64,000 nt of DNA from Prunus persica. Taxonomy: Eukaryota > Streptophyta > Magnoliopsida > Rosales > Rosaceae. Below, piece by piece: positions 24,403-34,977 of this stretch; positions within the stretch are counted from its first letter, which is position 1; the number at the start of each line of letters is the position of its first letter. The stretch is from positions 19,505,791-19,569,790 of the forward strand of contig NC_034010.1 in the NCBI RefSeq assembly GCF_000346465.2, read 5' to 3'. The translations under genes and the position numbers were made by a program. Under the pieces are notes generated by a model. That model was not told where the DNA came from, ran no database searches, and saw nothing but the letters and a program-made list of their open reading frames with translations.

Positions 24403-25159
24403 CCTTAAACTCATGGATGAGAAATTAAATGAGATGCCAGAAGTTCCTCAAAATATGGACAATTATGTAAGGGCTTGAAGTCCCGGAATATGTACAGAAA
24501 ATTGTAAAAATGTCCATACCATGAGAATATGTGGCTTTGGCCTGAAGTTCAAAATTTAAGAGTATTGAGGTATTATTACAAATTGTGGTACACCACATAT
24601 TTCTTTAGCATAAGAAGATGATGAATTTAATAAAGTTCGATTCTGTTATAATCGACACCTCAAGGAAGAAATATATTTTGTGAATTCCGGTTGTTAAGAA
24701 TACACCGCGAAATGGATAATATCAATATAAACTTCAAATAATGAATTGATGCTCCCCACATATTTTATTATACCTGGGCCAGAAGCCCATGGATCCAAAT
24801 ATATGAGAGATCCTGAACTTGAAGTTGTGGGTATATAGTAGTTAATGCTCTTCACTACTATATTGCGATATTATCGTGGCTTTTACTCAATTCATATTTC
24901 ATGTCCATTTGAAAAGGGCAAATAAATTCTGAGTTTTGTGCCCAGGCCAAAAGTTCCGGGCTACCATGCAATTTGGGAGAGACAATGTGGTTATTTGAAC
25001 CTATAAGGCACAAGGTTCCAAACCGTCATTTTGAAAAGACGTAAAAACCACAGGTGCAAGTTTAAGAATGTGCGCAATTATTATTACAGAAACATACAAC
25101 AGATAGATTTTTTCCACCTGCAATGAAGGTGCAGGCCCTGTAAAATCTATAAAATTACA

Positions 25160-25711
25160 TTATGTTCTGGAAGCCTCTGAAGGAAGAGGACGGCGCCTCT
25201 TAAGCTTAGCCATGAGCTTCTCGTGGTCTCCCAAAATTCTTTCATTGGAGACCTGCAGCATGTCTAGCCTTCTCAGTGTATCAACTGAGTACGAACTCAC
25301 CAGTTTCAACAAGGAATTATTCTCTCCTTTAAGTTTCTCAACCTCCTGTTGAGACTCATGAAGCATTCTTTGGAGAGACGAATTTTCAGTTGTCAGCTTC
25401 TCAACCTCGTTTGCTCTAACACGCAAACGATCAGCCATGTTAGAAACAGAAACAGCACTCTGAATGCTAAAAGCCATTGAGTCATCAATAGCCTCTTCCT
25501 CAGACCTCCCTGTTAACAGCATTTCATCCATTGGAGTAATGAAATTCCTAGCTACTATGACAGCAGTAGCATCATTCATCATCACAGAATCATTAACTGT
25601 GAGATGACGATTTTGGGATACAAAGGATGGACGCCAAACTTTGGCGTCACTGTTTGCTGTTGGAGCATCATTTAAATTGAAATAATTTGGGCAGGAAGAA
25701 GAGGAAGCCAT
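25160..25711 (-). CDS. Antisense ORF inside the retrotransposon: coiled-coil protein of unknown function
   Basis: An intact 183-residue ORF lies opposite to the retrotransposon's own transcription. It starts MASSSSCPNYFNLND. Residues about 93-165 are a heptad-rich coiled coil containing MADRLRVRANEVEKL and ESQQEVEKLKGENNSLLKL, with Leu and charged residues in regular spacing. The C-terminus is basic (KLKRRRPLP). No enzymatic, gag or envelope signature was recognised. The shape resembles a small plant coiled-coil adaptor, or a cargo ORF of the kind reported on the antisense strand of some plant LTR elements. A minus-strand TATA-like motif lies about 100 bp upstream of the ATG, so it may have its own promoter. 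An intact frame within otherwise decayed interior sequence hints at function, though the element's youth alone might explain it. Confidence 0.72.
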   Translation of the reverse strand: MASSSSCPNYFNLNDAPTANSDAKVWRPSFVSQNRHLTVNDSVMMNDATAVIVARNFITPMDEMLLTGRSEEEAIDDSMAFSIQSAVSVSNMADRLRVRANEVEKLTTENSSLQRMLHESQQEVEKLKGENNSLLKLVSSYSVDTLRRLDMLQVSNERILGDHEKLMAKLKRRRPLPSEASRT

Positions 25712-25811
25712 TTTTGAGAAGGTTTCGAAGAAAGTCTTAGGAAAACTAAAGTTTCAGAAAATGAAGAAATTTGAGTTGAAACGCAGTTGCTCCAATCAAG
25801 TTTTACAAAGG

Positions 25812-25823
25812 CTATATCTATAG
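25812..25823 (-). promoter_or_regulatory. Candidate TATA box of the antisense ORF
   Basis: On the minus strand this reads CTATAGATATAG, about 100 bp upstream of the antisense ATG at 25711, with a pyrimidine-rich leader between. Spacing suits a plant core promoter. There is no transcript evidence. Confidence 0.4.
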
Positions 25824-26000
25824 GAGGAAATATGGCTACTGTTTTTCAGGACCCCAATATCTTCTCGAATCCCCATATTATCTTTTTCTTTCCTAGAGTC
25901 CAAAACTTCACGTGGCCTCTAATAATGCCTGTCGGCACTTTCGGCGTTTTCAAGCATTATTTTCAAAGCCGATCTTGCTTTACGGATTTCACGGAGCTAC

Positions 26001-26060
26001 TTTTTCAAAAGCATCCCGAAAATCTCGCACTTTTTCAACAGCATCCCGAGAATCTCGCAA
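26001..26060. repeat. Two 30-bp tandem copies
   Basis: Two adjacent 30-bp units share TTTTTCAA and GCATCCCGA and differ at a few positions. They lie in the retrotransposon interior upstream of the antisense ORF, so they could be part of that ORF's promoter region. Confidence 0.8.
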
Positions 26061-26896
26061 TTTTCCTATGGTTAATTTGAAATTCACCGGTTCTACCTAT
26101 TCATTGTATTTGTGCATAAATGTGTTACTAACGAAATTTTATTTGCAGAAGACATCCAGTTTACTCCATACCTAGTGATGCGATATCTACTTGTTTTTCT
26201 TATCAGTAAGCACTTAATATGCCTGAGAAGCAAGACTATCTCTGATCATCCATTTAGGAAGCAAGACTATCCCTGATCATGTTTCTGCAAGATCAGGGAA
26301 TTGTAAAGGCGGCCTTATGCTCTAATCTCCTGAGGTCCTTCTAGACTAGGAGATATGAGAGCTTATTGTCTGCTCCCACCAGCTTCCTTCCCTGATTGCT
26401 TACCTTCTCTTGCAATCAATATCACATTATTTTTGCATTTTTTCTCTTTTTATAACTCTCTATTCATAAGAGATTTTATTTCTTTAGAATGAACATCTGA
26501 AGAATGAATCCATGAAGTAATCCTAACTATAAGGGTTATTTGTTTTGACAGAGGGAAAAGAGTTGTGATTTTTGCTCTTGCAGGATATAACTAGATCATC
26601 AAGCGCTACATTACATTTACTGGGCTGATATGAGCTTGAATGATACTTGAGAAAAGTTTCTCCCACCTAAGGATGTAAGCAATACTTGTGTTATTTTATG
26701 CTTATATACCTATTTGATATTTTATCTTGAAAGGTAACCAAATGGGGAGATAAGTCCGTTCCAAAAGAATGACTTGTATGTATCCATGAATTATTAATGC
26801 AAATTTTACAGATTGCAAGTTGTATACATTGATAATACACTGCACAGATTAAAAGTCCCATAAGAACATAACATGGGTATAGCAGTGATCAATATG

Positions 26897-27016
26897 ATGC
26901 ACGCCTGTTGCGTAGCAAATGATGTGGATTGAAGTCCCAAATGGACAATCCTTTGACATGTCAATATTGATATTATGCACGCCTAATGCGTAGCAAATTA
27001 TATGGGTTAAAGTCCC
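26897..27016 (+). repeat. Internal direct repeat, two 42-bp copies 78 bp apart
   Basis: Copies at 26897-26938 and 26975-27016 share ATGCACGCCT and GCGTAGCAAAT, and each ends in AAGTCCC. A third, weaker relative (GGCATGCCTGCAGCATGACA) follows at about 27069. Confidence 0.75.
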
Positions 27017-28132
27017 ATAATATGGGTTAAAGTCCCAGAAATTAATTGACATGTATGTATTAATCTGTGGCATGCCTGCAGCATGACAGATATATGGGTT
27101 CTCAATGTTCCAACTCCCTAAATAGAGATTATCCACGCCCTACTACTAAATAACGCTCCAATGGAGGTTATAATCCACATTCTCACATAATAAAAGCCCC
27201 ATGAAGTGGCTTGGGTACCCAAAGGCAAATAAATGCTTATAATTCATGCATGCGCATGCACATGAGAATGGTGGGATCATGAATTGATGAATGACAATTT
27301 TTGGTTTTGGAGTAGCTACTCAAATCATCAATGGGCTGTGTTGATTGGAACCACGTTCAATTATTAAATGTCGACAATATCATTGGCCAAAATGGAATGA
27401 GGCAATTCCATTATAGATGAGAATGAACGTGAAAGAACAAACCCACAGTACGAATCCTAAAAGATGTTAATATTAAAAGTTATACTTGGGTGTTCGGAAT
27501 AAATGTTTTTGACATAAACAAGGGATGTTGGGTTTTCTCCATATTTATAGATTCAATTGTGCCCCTTTATTGCACATTTACGGAGACCAACATGTTATCT
27601 TTAAGGGTTATTAAATGCACAGAGCATATCACCTGAAGTGATTCCCTAAAGATGTATAAATAGCTAGGTTAAAGCTATATAATGTGTCATAGAGTTTAAT
27701 CCCTTTAAACAAAATCCTTGAAAGGATTGAAATTGCATGAAGCAAGTCTGTGGACATATGCCTGAAGCACGAAATCTGTACTCAATATTAATGTACATAA
27801 ATTGCCTCAGTGAGTATATTGATTATAATGTGTTTGCAACACATTCAAGCTTCTCAAGAATTCCAGAAATATTTGTCTCGACTTAAAGATCGAGCATTAT
27901 GCCAACGAGATACTTGCTTATACTAAGAAAGTATTGAAGCATTTTTATGAGAATTATCCGTTGGGCACTTTAAGGATTTTCCGGAAGTATGTTGGACCGG
28001 ACATCATATTTTCCAGATAAGGCTCAACTCCATCACCATCATTTTGGGATGATGTGAGGTATATTTGATGCTATTTTCGCATAACACCATGTATGGGCAT
28101 ATTCTTTCAAGTGAACTTATAAATAGCCCAGT

Positions 28133-28245
28133 CGTTATTAGATATGCGGACTCTGAAAATTTCTATGATTTACATAGAGATAGCTCACTGAAAATATATT
28201 TACTATATGAATTGTTGGTGGCTACATCATCCACTCACTCCGAAA
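28133..28245 (+). pseudogene. Trace of copia RNase H domain
   Basis: The plus frame reads IRYADSENFYDLHRDSS and LLVATSSTHSE. These resemble the conserved YAD-G-Y-sD---s and TLVATSSNHAE stretches at the end of copia polymerases. Surrounding frames are broken and the rest of pol is absent. The sequence just downstream, up to the purine tract, also resembles the 3' untranslated end of plant copia elements. Confidence 0.55.
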
Positions 28246-28420
28246 GATTCTCAATCCAAAAGATAGTCATGAAGACATCAGGGGGAGATATTAATCAGGG
28301 GGAGCATCCAGAAGTATGCTATATAGATTGTTGTACTCTTCTTTCCATCAGTTCTCTACCTTACTAGGTTTTCTCCAAGCAAGTCTTTAATGATACAACC
28401 GACATATCATTAGTGGTCTC

Positions 28421-28430
28421 CAAGGGGGAG
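28421..28430 (+). other. Polypurine tract
   Basis: CAAGGGGGAG directly abuts the start of the 3' LTR at 28431. This is the expected position and composition for plus-strand priming in an LTR retrotransposon. Confidence 0.8.
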
Positions 28431-28915
28431 TGTTGTAAAAGAATAAAAGAATAAACATGTGGAGCCCACTAACTATTCATTACTGTTCATTACTGTTCAT
28501 TTGGCGGCTTGATAGAGTTTTCATTACTGTTCATTACTGTTCATTACTGTTCATTTGGCGGCTTTGATAGAGTTTGTCTGTCACGGGTGAACAGTGATGA
28601 ATAGTGATGAATAGTGATTATTTCAGCCTATAAATAAGAAGAGAAACGGAAAGAAGAAGAGAAGAAAAAAGAGAAAGGAAGAGAAGGAAGAAAGAGGAAA
28701 GAGAGAGCAGAGAGAAATTCTCCTAGAGAGAAAATTCAGTGAGCCACATATATTGTAAACACTAAACTTGTAGCCCTATTATTTTACATAGTGGAAAAGT
28801 TACTACTGCTGCTCTCCGAGGACGTAGGCATAGCCGAACCTCGTTAAATGCTGTGTCTCATCTACTTTACGTGCAGCTCTGAATTATCGCCCATATTCTA
28901 GGTTATTTTATAACA
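28431..28915 (+). repeat. 3' LTR
   Basis: This 485-bp copy matches the 5' LTR throughout by eye, except for one additional 10-bp CATTACTGTT unit in the second repeat cluster (three units instead of two near 28520-28555). It is followed by GTTAT, the target duplication. Confidence 0.95.
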
Positions 28916-28920
28916 GTTAT

Positions 28921-30081
28921 TGATTATCACCAATATTATTGTATTTTGCCGTACTTTTCTACCGACTATTTAACTGACAGAAATTTTCTCAATTATAATT
29001 CAATTTAAGATATAAAGTTTTCTTTGATATATGGAAGAGTCATTTTGTTGACATAACTTGTATTTAAAAGTCTGTAACATCGTGAATTAGGGTTGTTTCA
29101 GTTGATAAAGTCTATGTGTGTGGCTAAATCAATATTCGAGTTTCGCTGTCAATAGTCCTTGTTGGTAAGTCTTTCCTACTCGAGGTTGTGAGTCTGTTCT
29201 GGTGTTGGTGGTTAGAGTAACCAATCTCCCCTAAACTTTTTTTCACAAAAAAAAAGTCATTAACATCGAATCATAGCACAACAAACACAAAGATTATAAA
29301 AAGAAACGCATTAACCCGCATAACAAAGCCAAGTTCAATTGATTGCGTCAAAGGGCTCATGTTATATTCTTTGGGCAATTAGACAGTACATTTAGAACAC
29401 TCATTTTATCTCTCAATAATTTGATTCATTTCAATTCTGACATATTCCAAATTCAAGAGGTTAACTTCATAATTCATGCTCAAACAAAATATGGACATTC
29501 GATAGAAACAATTCATATACACAATAAAATAAATTCATATACACAAAAAAATAAGAGTAGTGATTTTCCCATTCCAATTTTATCAACTTATACTTTATTT
29601 TATAACTAAAAAAAGAGTGTAAGTGGATAAAATTAGAGTAGGAAAATCATTATCCTAAAATAATTATCTTTTACATTACATGTGATTTTAGCCTTTAATT
29701 TTGATAGAAAAAATTCAAGCTATTGTAGAGGGTTTATGTTGTAATTTTCCTCTCCTTAGCATAAAACAAATCTTATTCTTAATAAATTCTTTGGTTTACC
29801 TTCTTTGGTCAAAATAAAATTATTGGTTACCTTTTTTTTTGGACGAAATTTTTTGATTGCCTTAGAAGCAAAAATTGGGGAATATTTATGAATAAGGCCA
29901 AAAACATGAAGCAACAAAAGATGGAAACAAACAAAGCAACACCTATCAATCAACTCCTCTCGACACCTCCGCCCACCATATCGGTGGCACATACAACACA
30001 CTGCAAGAGCAGAACAGAAATCAACATGCTCTTCCTCTTGCTAAATAAAACTGACCGGTAAGTAGTGAGCCTCAATCCATC
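28921..30081. other. Intergenic, upstream of the CDP-diacylglycerol synthase gene
   Basis: Its left part was next to the UIM/EF-hand gene before the retrotransposon inserted, and so may contain that gene's original upstream regulatory DNA. A SINE-like segment may lie at about 29085-29260. No coding exon was recognised. Confidence 0.5.
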
Positions 30082-33000
30082 ATGGCAACGACGTCGTATT
30101 TCCAACTCCATCGGTGCAGTCCAATCTCACTCTCTCTTTCCTCTCGTTGCTCTTGTCCCTGCCGTCCCTCGCCCTCCAAAACCCTAGTTCTCACTCGTCA
30201 CCGCGCAAAGTTGGGTCATCTGGATCTCTTGTTCGACGGAAATAGACGTGCGCTGGGGCTTGGCCGAAATGGAGCTTTGGCTAGCCGCCGGCTAATCGCA
30301 GTCGCGGCTCGAGCCGAGCCGGAACGGCTTAGCGAGGACAATGCCCACCAGGTACTAGAGAAAGAAAGGGACGATTTTGATTATTTTTTGTTTCTGAATT
30401 TTGGTTTGGCTGTGATTGGGAATGGCATTATGGTGAAAAATTATGGTGGGAGTGATGTGGTGGAAGGTGGCGGTGAATTTGAATGTCAGTTGTGGTTTTG
30501 GCGCTGAAAAGGAACTTGCTTTAATGGCTTGGTGTGTTGATAGTGATATAAAAGCTTGGAAAATGGATTTTTTTTATACTCATTATTGGTAATGTTTGTG
30601 AGATAATTGGGCATAATTTGACCGTTTAATGTTATTAACTTATAATTTCAAAGGGTCTTGAAATTGTTTCACGGGTAATGTTACAAATGTGAAGTTTTTT
30701 AAGGGGCAGTCTACTTGATTGAATTTTTCTTCGAAATTTATGTTCTTTTTTGAGAGGTTGCATGTTTTTATTGAAGCAGTGTACTGAAATGGGTATGTTG
30801 TAGGAAGTCCACAAAGGCCATAAATTGTCAATGAGTGAGGATGCGGTCTCAGAGCATCAACAGAAAGCCAGTCAGTTAAAGAAAAGAATTTTTTTTGGAC
30901 TCGGAATTGGGTTATCCGTAGGCATTGTCGTGTTGGCTGGAGGATGGGTATTCACAGCAGCTGTGGCAGCTGCTGTCTTTGTTGGTGCACGCGAGTATTT
31001 TGAATTGGTTAGGAGTCATGGAATTACTGCAGGGATGACACCTCCACCTCGATATGTGTCACGAGTTTGCTCTGTTATTTGTGCTCTCATGCCCCTAGTT
31101 ACCTTGTAAGATTGGTAACGTGTCTCAAATATTTTGTAGGACTGCAGCCCGGAATTTTTTTGATAATATGCTTACTGTTATTTCCATTTGAAAACATGCA
31201 AATTCAGTTGGAAGCTGGAAATAAAAGTGTAGTTTTATCCAGATTCCTTATAATTTTCATTTGTTATAGAAATCATGTTCCTGTACTCAGTGTTAAGAAA
31301 ATTGGACCAAAGAGTAAAATTCCAATACGTAAGATAGTGAATCAGGTTAGGACCAATTTTAGGTGTCTGTACCTTCCATTTTATCATTGCACCCTCCTGT
31401 TGAAAAAGATAAGGGATGTCATTCATGTGTATTACATTGAAATCCTAGCATTGTCACTTCACTCAATCTGGATATGGTTGTGGAAAGTGTTCATTATGCT
31501 CATGTAAGGCAAAAAGCCTTAACCTCGTTTCTGATTTCTTCCAACTAAAGAGCTGTAGAAAATCTATATCTCCTTTTCATGGTTGAGCTGTTCATTTCTT
31601 GTTCAATTTAACTCCTTATGCTACTTAAACTTACATTTTACAGATATGTTTGGGATGGGTATAGGAATTTTGAGAATTGAACCTGCATTAAGTATTTATT
31701 CACTGCCTTATTTGAGTGTCTGTGCTGATGCTTTTTCATTCATCTTGTTTTCAAATATGTTTATTGGGATGAAAAAAAAAACAGTTTTGTCTTAATAATG
31801 TACCATTTAATCCTAGAATTTTGGTTTCTTTTGGTGGGAAATGTATGCAAATGATTTTTTCTCTCTTTCTTTTATCAAATTTTGTATAGGCATGAAGTTC
31901 GTTTTTGGATATGTGGTCAATAATGATCTCTGATTAGAACTTCTGATGTGTGGGCAGGTATCGTGGTCAAATTGATGTTTCCGTTACATCTGCTGCCTTT
32001 TTTGTTGCTATGGCATTGCTTTTACAGAGAGGAAATCCTCGCTTTGCACAGCTTAGTAGCACAATGTTTGGGCTATTTTACTGTGGATATCTTCCTTGTT
32101 TCTGGGTTAAGCTTCGATGTGGCCTAGCAGCACCAGCCCTAAACACTAGTAAGAAGTTGGGTTTACATATTTATACTGGAAATTGAAGAATAGGGGGATT
32201 TTTCAAAATGGGCACTGACTTTGGTGTTCTATGTCAACCTTTGGTTCCTAATTATTTTGTTCTTTGGCAGGTTTTGGATCAGCATGGCCCATCCTTCTTG
32301 GTGGACAAGCTCACTGGACTGTTGGTCTTGTGGCAACCTTGATTTCTTTCAGTAGCATAATTGCTGCTGACACTTATGCTTTTCTGGGTGGCAAGGTATC
32401 TAGCCTCTTGAAATTGCCCCGCAGTACATTTACTCTCTCCTTTCTTTTTCTTTTTCTTTCTTTTTCTTCAGAATATACCTTCTCTTGTTATGAACTTTTT
32501 GTAGAGCTTCAGTTACTGCATCTGGAATTGAAACTTTGTCCTATAGGTATCATAGTCCCAATTCTTATGAACCTGCCATGTAACTAAGGCTTCAGGGTTG
32601 TTTTGTGAGCACTCCCAACAGATGGCTCCTAATTGGACAGTCACCATTGCAGTTATTATAGATATGCTGGCGCAGTGTGCAATCCAAGTTCTTTTTTTTT
32701 TTCTTTTGATTGGTGTGCAAAATCCAAGTTAAACCATGAAAGTTCCTAAAAATTGAACCTTCAAAATTCCTGGGTTATATATGTGCTACTGCTGGTACTT
32801 ATCCTGCAAATTTTCACGTTGCAGAACTTTTACTTTCCATTTTCAAACAGTTTAGGGAGGGTTTAATATGCTCTTTCCTCTTATAAATCAATTTTTAGAT
32901 TGTTAATGTGTGCCTCAGTGTGTCTGAAACTTTTTGGAAATAATTTTTTTTTCTTTTTCCTATCCAGCTATACTGAGGAGATTGCAGTAACTAGTATATA

Positions 33001-34797
33001 TATTTTTGCAATGAATGTGAAGTTGGTTAGTTAGCAGTTATTCAATCTTGTTTACTTTTTTGTGTTGTCTAGATTTATAAATTTCAAGAGGTCAGGACTT
33101 TTATGTCTCCTTACAAGGAACCAGTGAAACTAGTGTTCATGTTTTTTAGCTCCATCTTCTTTATAAGTACGATTGATGTGGAAGACTTCCTTATTTCATA
33201 ATATTATTTGGTCACATGCCTGTAATAAATTCTTGACATAGCTCTGTACTCCAAATGCAGGCATTTGGTAGGACACCCCTTACTACTGTTAGCCCAAAGA
33301 AGACATGGGAAGGAACTATTGTAGGGTTGGGCGGTTGTATAGCCACTTCTGTTGTATTATCAAGGATATTTTGCTGGCCCAAATCTTTATTAAGGTATTC
33401 CATCTTCCTCCAGTGCAATCTTTAGAGTTGCTGGAAAAACTTGATTTGAATTATGTGTGGTACCTATAATAGGATTTTTTTGATTATTTATTATGTCTTC
33501 AGTGCAAGGAGCACCAATAGATGGTGTTTGATTTTCCTTTTGGATTAACTTCTGAATCAAAGTATCAAGTAATTGTTCCTAGGACTTGCTTGTGTGGTGC
33601 AGTATGAAAATTTTTCTTTATCAATTTATCCAAGTGCTGAGCAGTCCTTTTTGCTTTAAGACGAACATGCATACTGCATTAACAGTTTTTGATATCATTA
33701 CAGTTTTTAAAAAATGTTTCATGTGCATTTATTTTGTATTTTTTTGGATGGTTTCCAGCGCGATAGCTTTTGGGTTTCTGAATTTTTTTGGCTCCGTATT
33801 TGGTGATCTTACGGAATCCATGATCAAACGTGATGCGGGTGTAAAGGACTCTGGGTCTCTAATACCAGGACATGGTAATACCTTCAACTCATGGTTGTAT
33901 CTTGTGCCAAATCTTACACTTTTGAAAAGTTTTGGAGAAAGTGCATTATCTGTTTGTTTGATGCAAATTATTTCAAGAATGTTTGTCTTATTATACGTTC
34001 GCTTGAAAGTTTCTTATTGGGAATACACACACACACACACACACACACATGAGGTAGTGTTGCAATGAGGATTGAGAACTTAATTTGACGATTTGCATCC
34101 GAATTATTAGATCATATATGAACCCATGAGATGCAAAGCAGGTCAAAGTGGGTGAAATGTATTTCATTCATTCATATATGATCTAAAGAGTGATGTTGAA
34201 GTCTGCAAGTTAAGAAATCAACTCAGGTCCTCAGTAGATTGCTTCTGTATAGTGTGCATGCGTGTGTAATTATTTTCCAATAAGGCCTTAAACGAGGACC
34301 TGTTTCGCATTTGTTAAACTGTAACCATATATGGGTGACCGAGATTTATTGAGATGAATTTCACTCTGTGTATCTCAGCCCACCATAATGATGTGATGGT
34401 TGAGAAACATGTCCCTCTTTAAGAGCTTAAAGAAGGTCCTTATTAGAGAATAAATTTCTCTCTCCACTTATGTGTGTGTGTGTGACAATAAACTGTTATT
34501 GCCAAATGGATGATAATAAGAATGCTCAACAACTGTCCTTCGTTGCTTGAGTAATAATGCTCCCTTTCAGACCATGATTCCACTCTTATAATCTTTGTTC
34601 TTTTATTTTATATTAACGCATATTGCATTATATCATATACCTAACATGAAATTCTTCAAGAGTTCTCTTAACTTTCTTTTGGTGATCAACTGACATTTGA
34701 TGCAGGAGGAATACTAGATAGAGTGGACAGTTACATGTTCACGGGTGCACTTGCATACTCCTTTGTCAAAACCTTCTTGCCACTTTATGGAGTTTGA
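30082..34797 (+). CDS. CDS4/CDS5: Plastid phosphatidate cytidylyltransferase (CDP-diacylglycerol synthase)
   Basis: Seven exons join in frame to 409 residues: 30082-30351, 30804-31105, 31958-32148, 32271-32395, 33261-33394, 33759-33874 and 34706-34797. Exon 1 encodes a Ser/Arg-rich transit peptide. Exons 2-4 encode multiple hydrophobic helices. The CdsA signature spans exons 5-7: SPKKTWEG, then GDLTESMIKRDAGVKDSG, then PGHGGILDRVDS. This includes the Asp residues that bind metal and the HGG-x-DR-x-D end of the motif. The enzyme makes CDP-diacylglycerol from phosphatidate and CTP, the precursor of plastid phosphatidylglycerol needed in thylakoids. Length and signature fit the plant plastid isoforms (Arabidopsis CDS4 and CDS5). 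Frames lying within its introns are not genes. Confidence 0.96.
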
Positions 34798-34932
34798 TAG
34801 ACATATTTGATCATTGCGAAGTGATATTAGAAAGGAAATCATGGTCATTACCAAGTCAAAATGAGGCAAAGCTGTTTTGGTTAGCATGAGCTGCAAGCAT
34901 GTTGGAGGGGCGAATTCTCTCGTTTACTCAAT

Positions 34933-34934
<2 letters not shown>

Positions 34935-34974
<40 letters not shown>
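34935..34974. repeat. GA microsatellite
   Basis: This is a pure (GA)20 run just downstream of the CDS-synthase stop codon, probably within or near its 3' UTR. Confidence 0.95.

Positions 34975-34977
<3 letters not shown>

Larger units (their letters stand above)
22837..28915 (+). mobile_element. Young non-autonomous Ty1/copia-type LTR retrotransposon with antisense cargo ORF
   Basis: The complete element is 6,079 bp, bounded by two direct LTRs (475 and 485 bp) that begin TGTTG and end AACA. The target duplication GTTAT is at 22832-22836 and 28916-28920. A primer-binding-like segment follows the 5' LTR and a purine-rich tract (CAAGGGGGAG) precedes the 3' LTR. By eye the LTRs are identical apart from one extra 10-bp unit in the 3' copy, so the insertion is very recent. 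The interior has no gag-pol frame. Only a frayed RNase H-like trace near the 3' end (about 28133-28245) points to copia ancestry. Movement would need proteins from a relative. An intact minus-strand ORF (25160-25711) is the only long frame. Confidence 0.93.

Noticed and set aside
28065..28367. Plus-strand frame near the 3' end of the retrotransposon as a separate gene
   Set aside because: Part of it resembles decayed copia RNase H and the 3' untranslated end of copia elements, so it is treated as a remnant.
31067..31507. Long frame in intron 2 of the CDS-synthase gene
   Set aside because: It starts within exon 2 in another frame and runs through the intron. The CDS protein continues cleanly across GT-AG sites without it.
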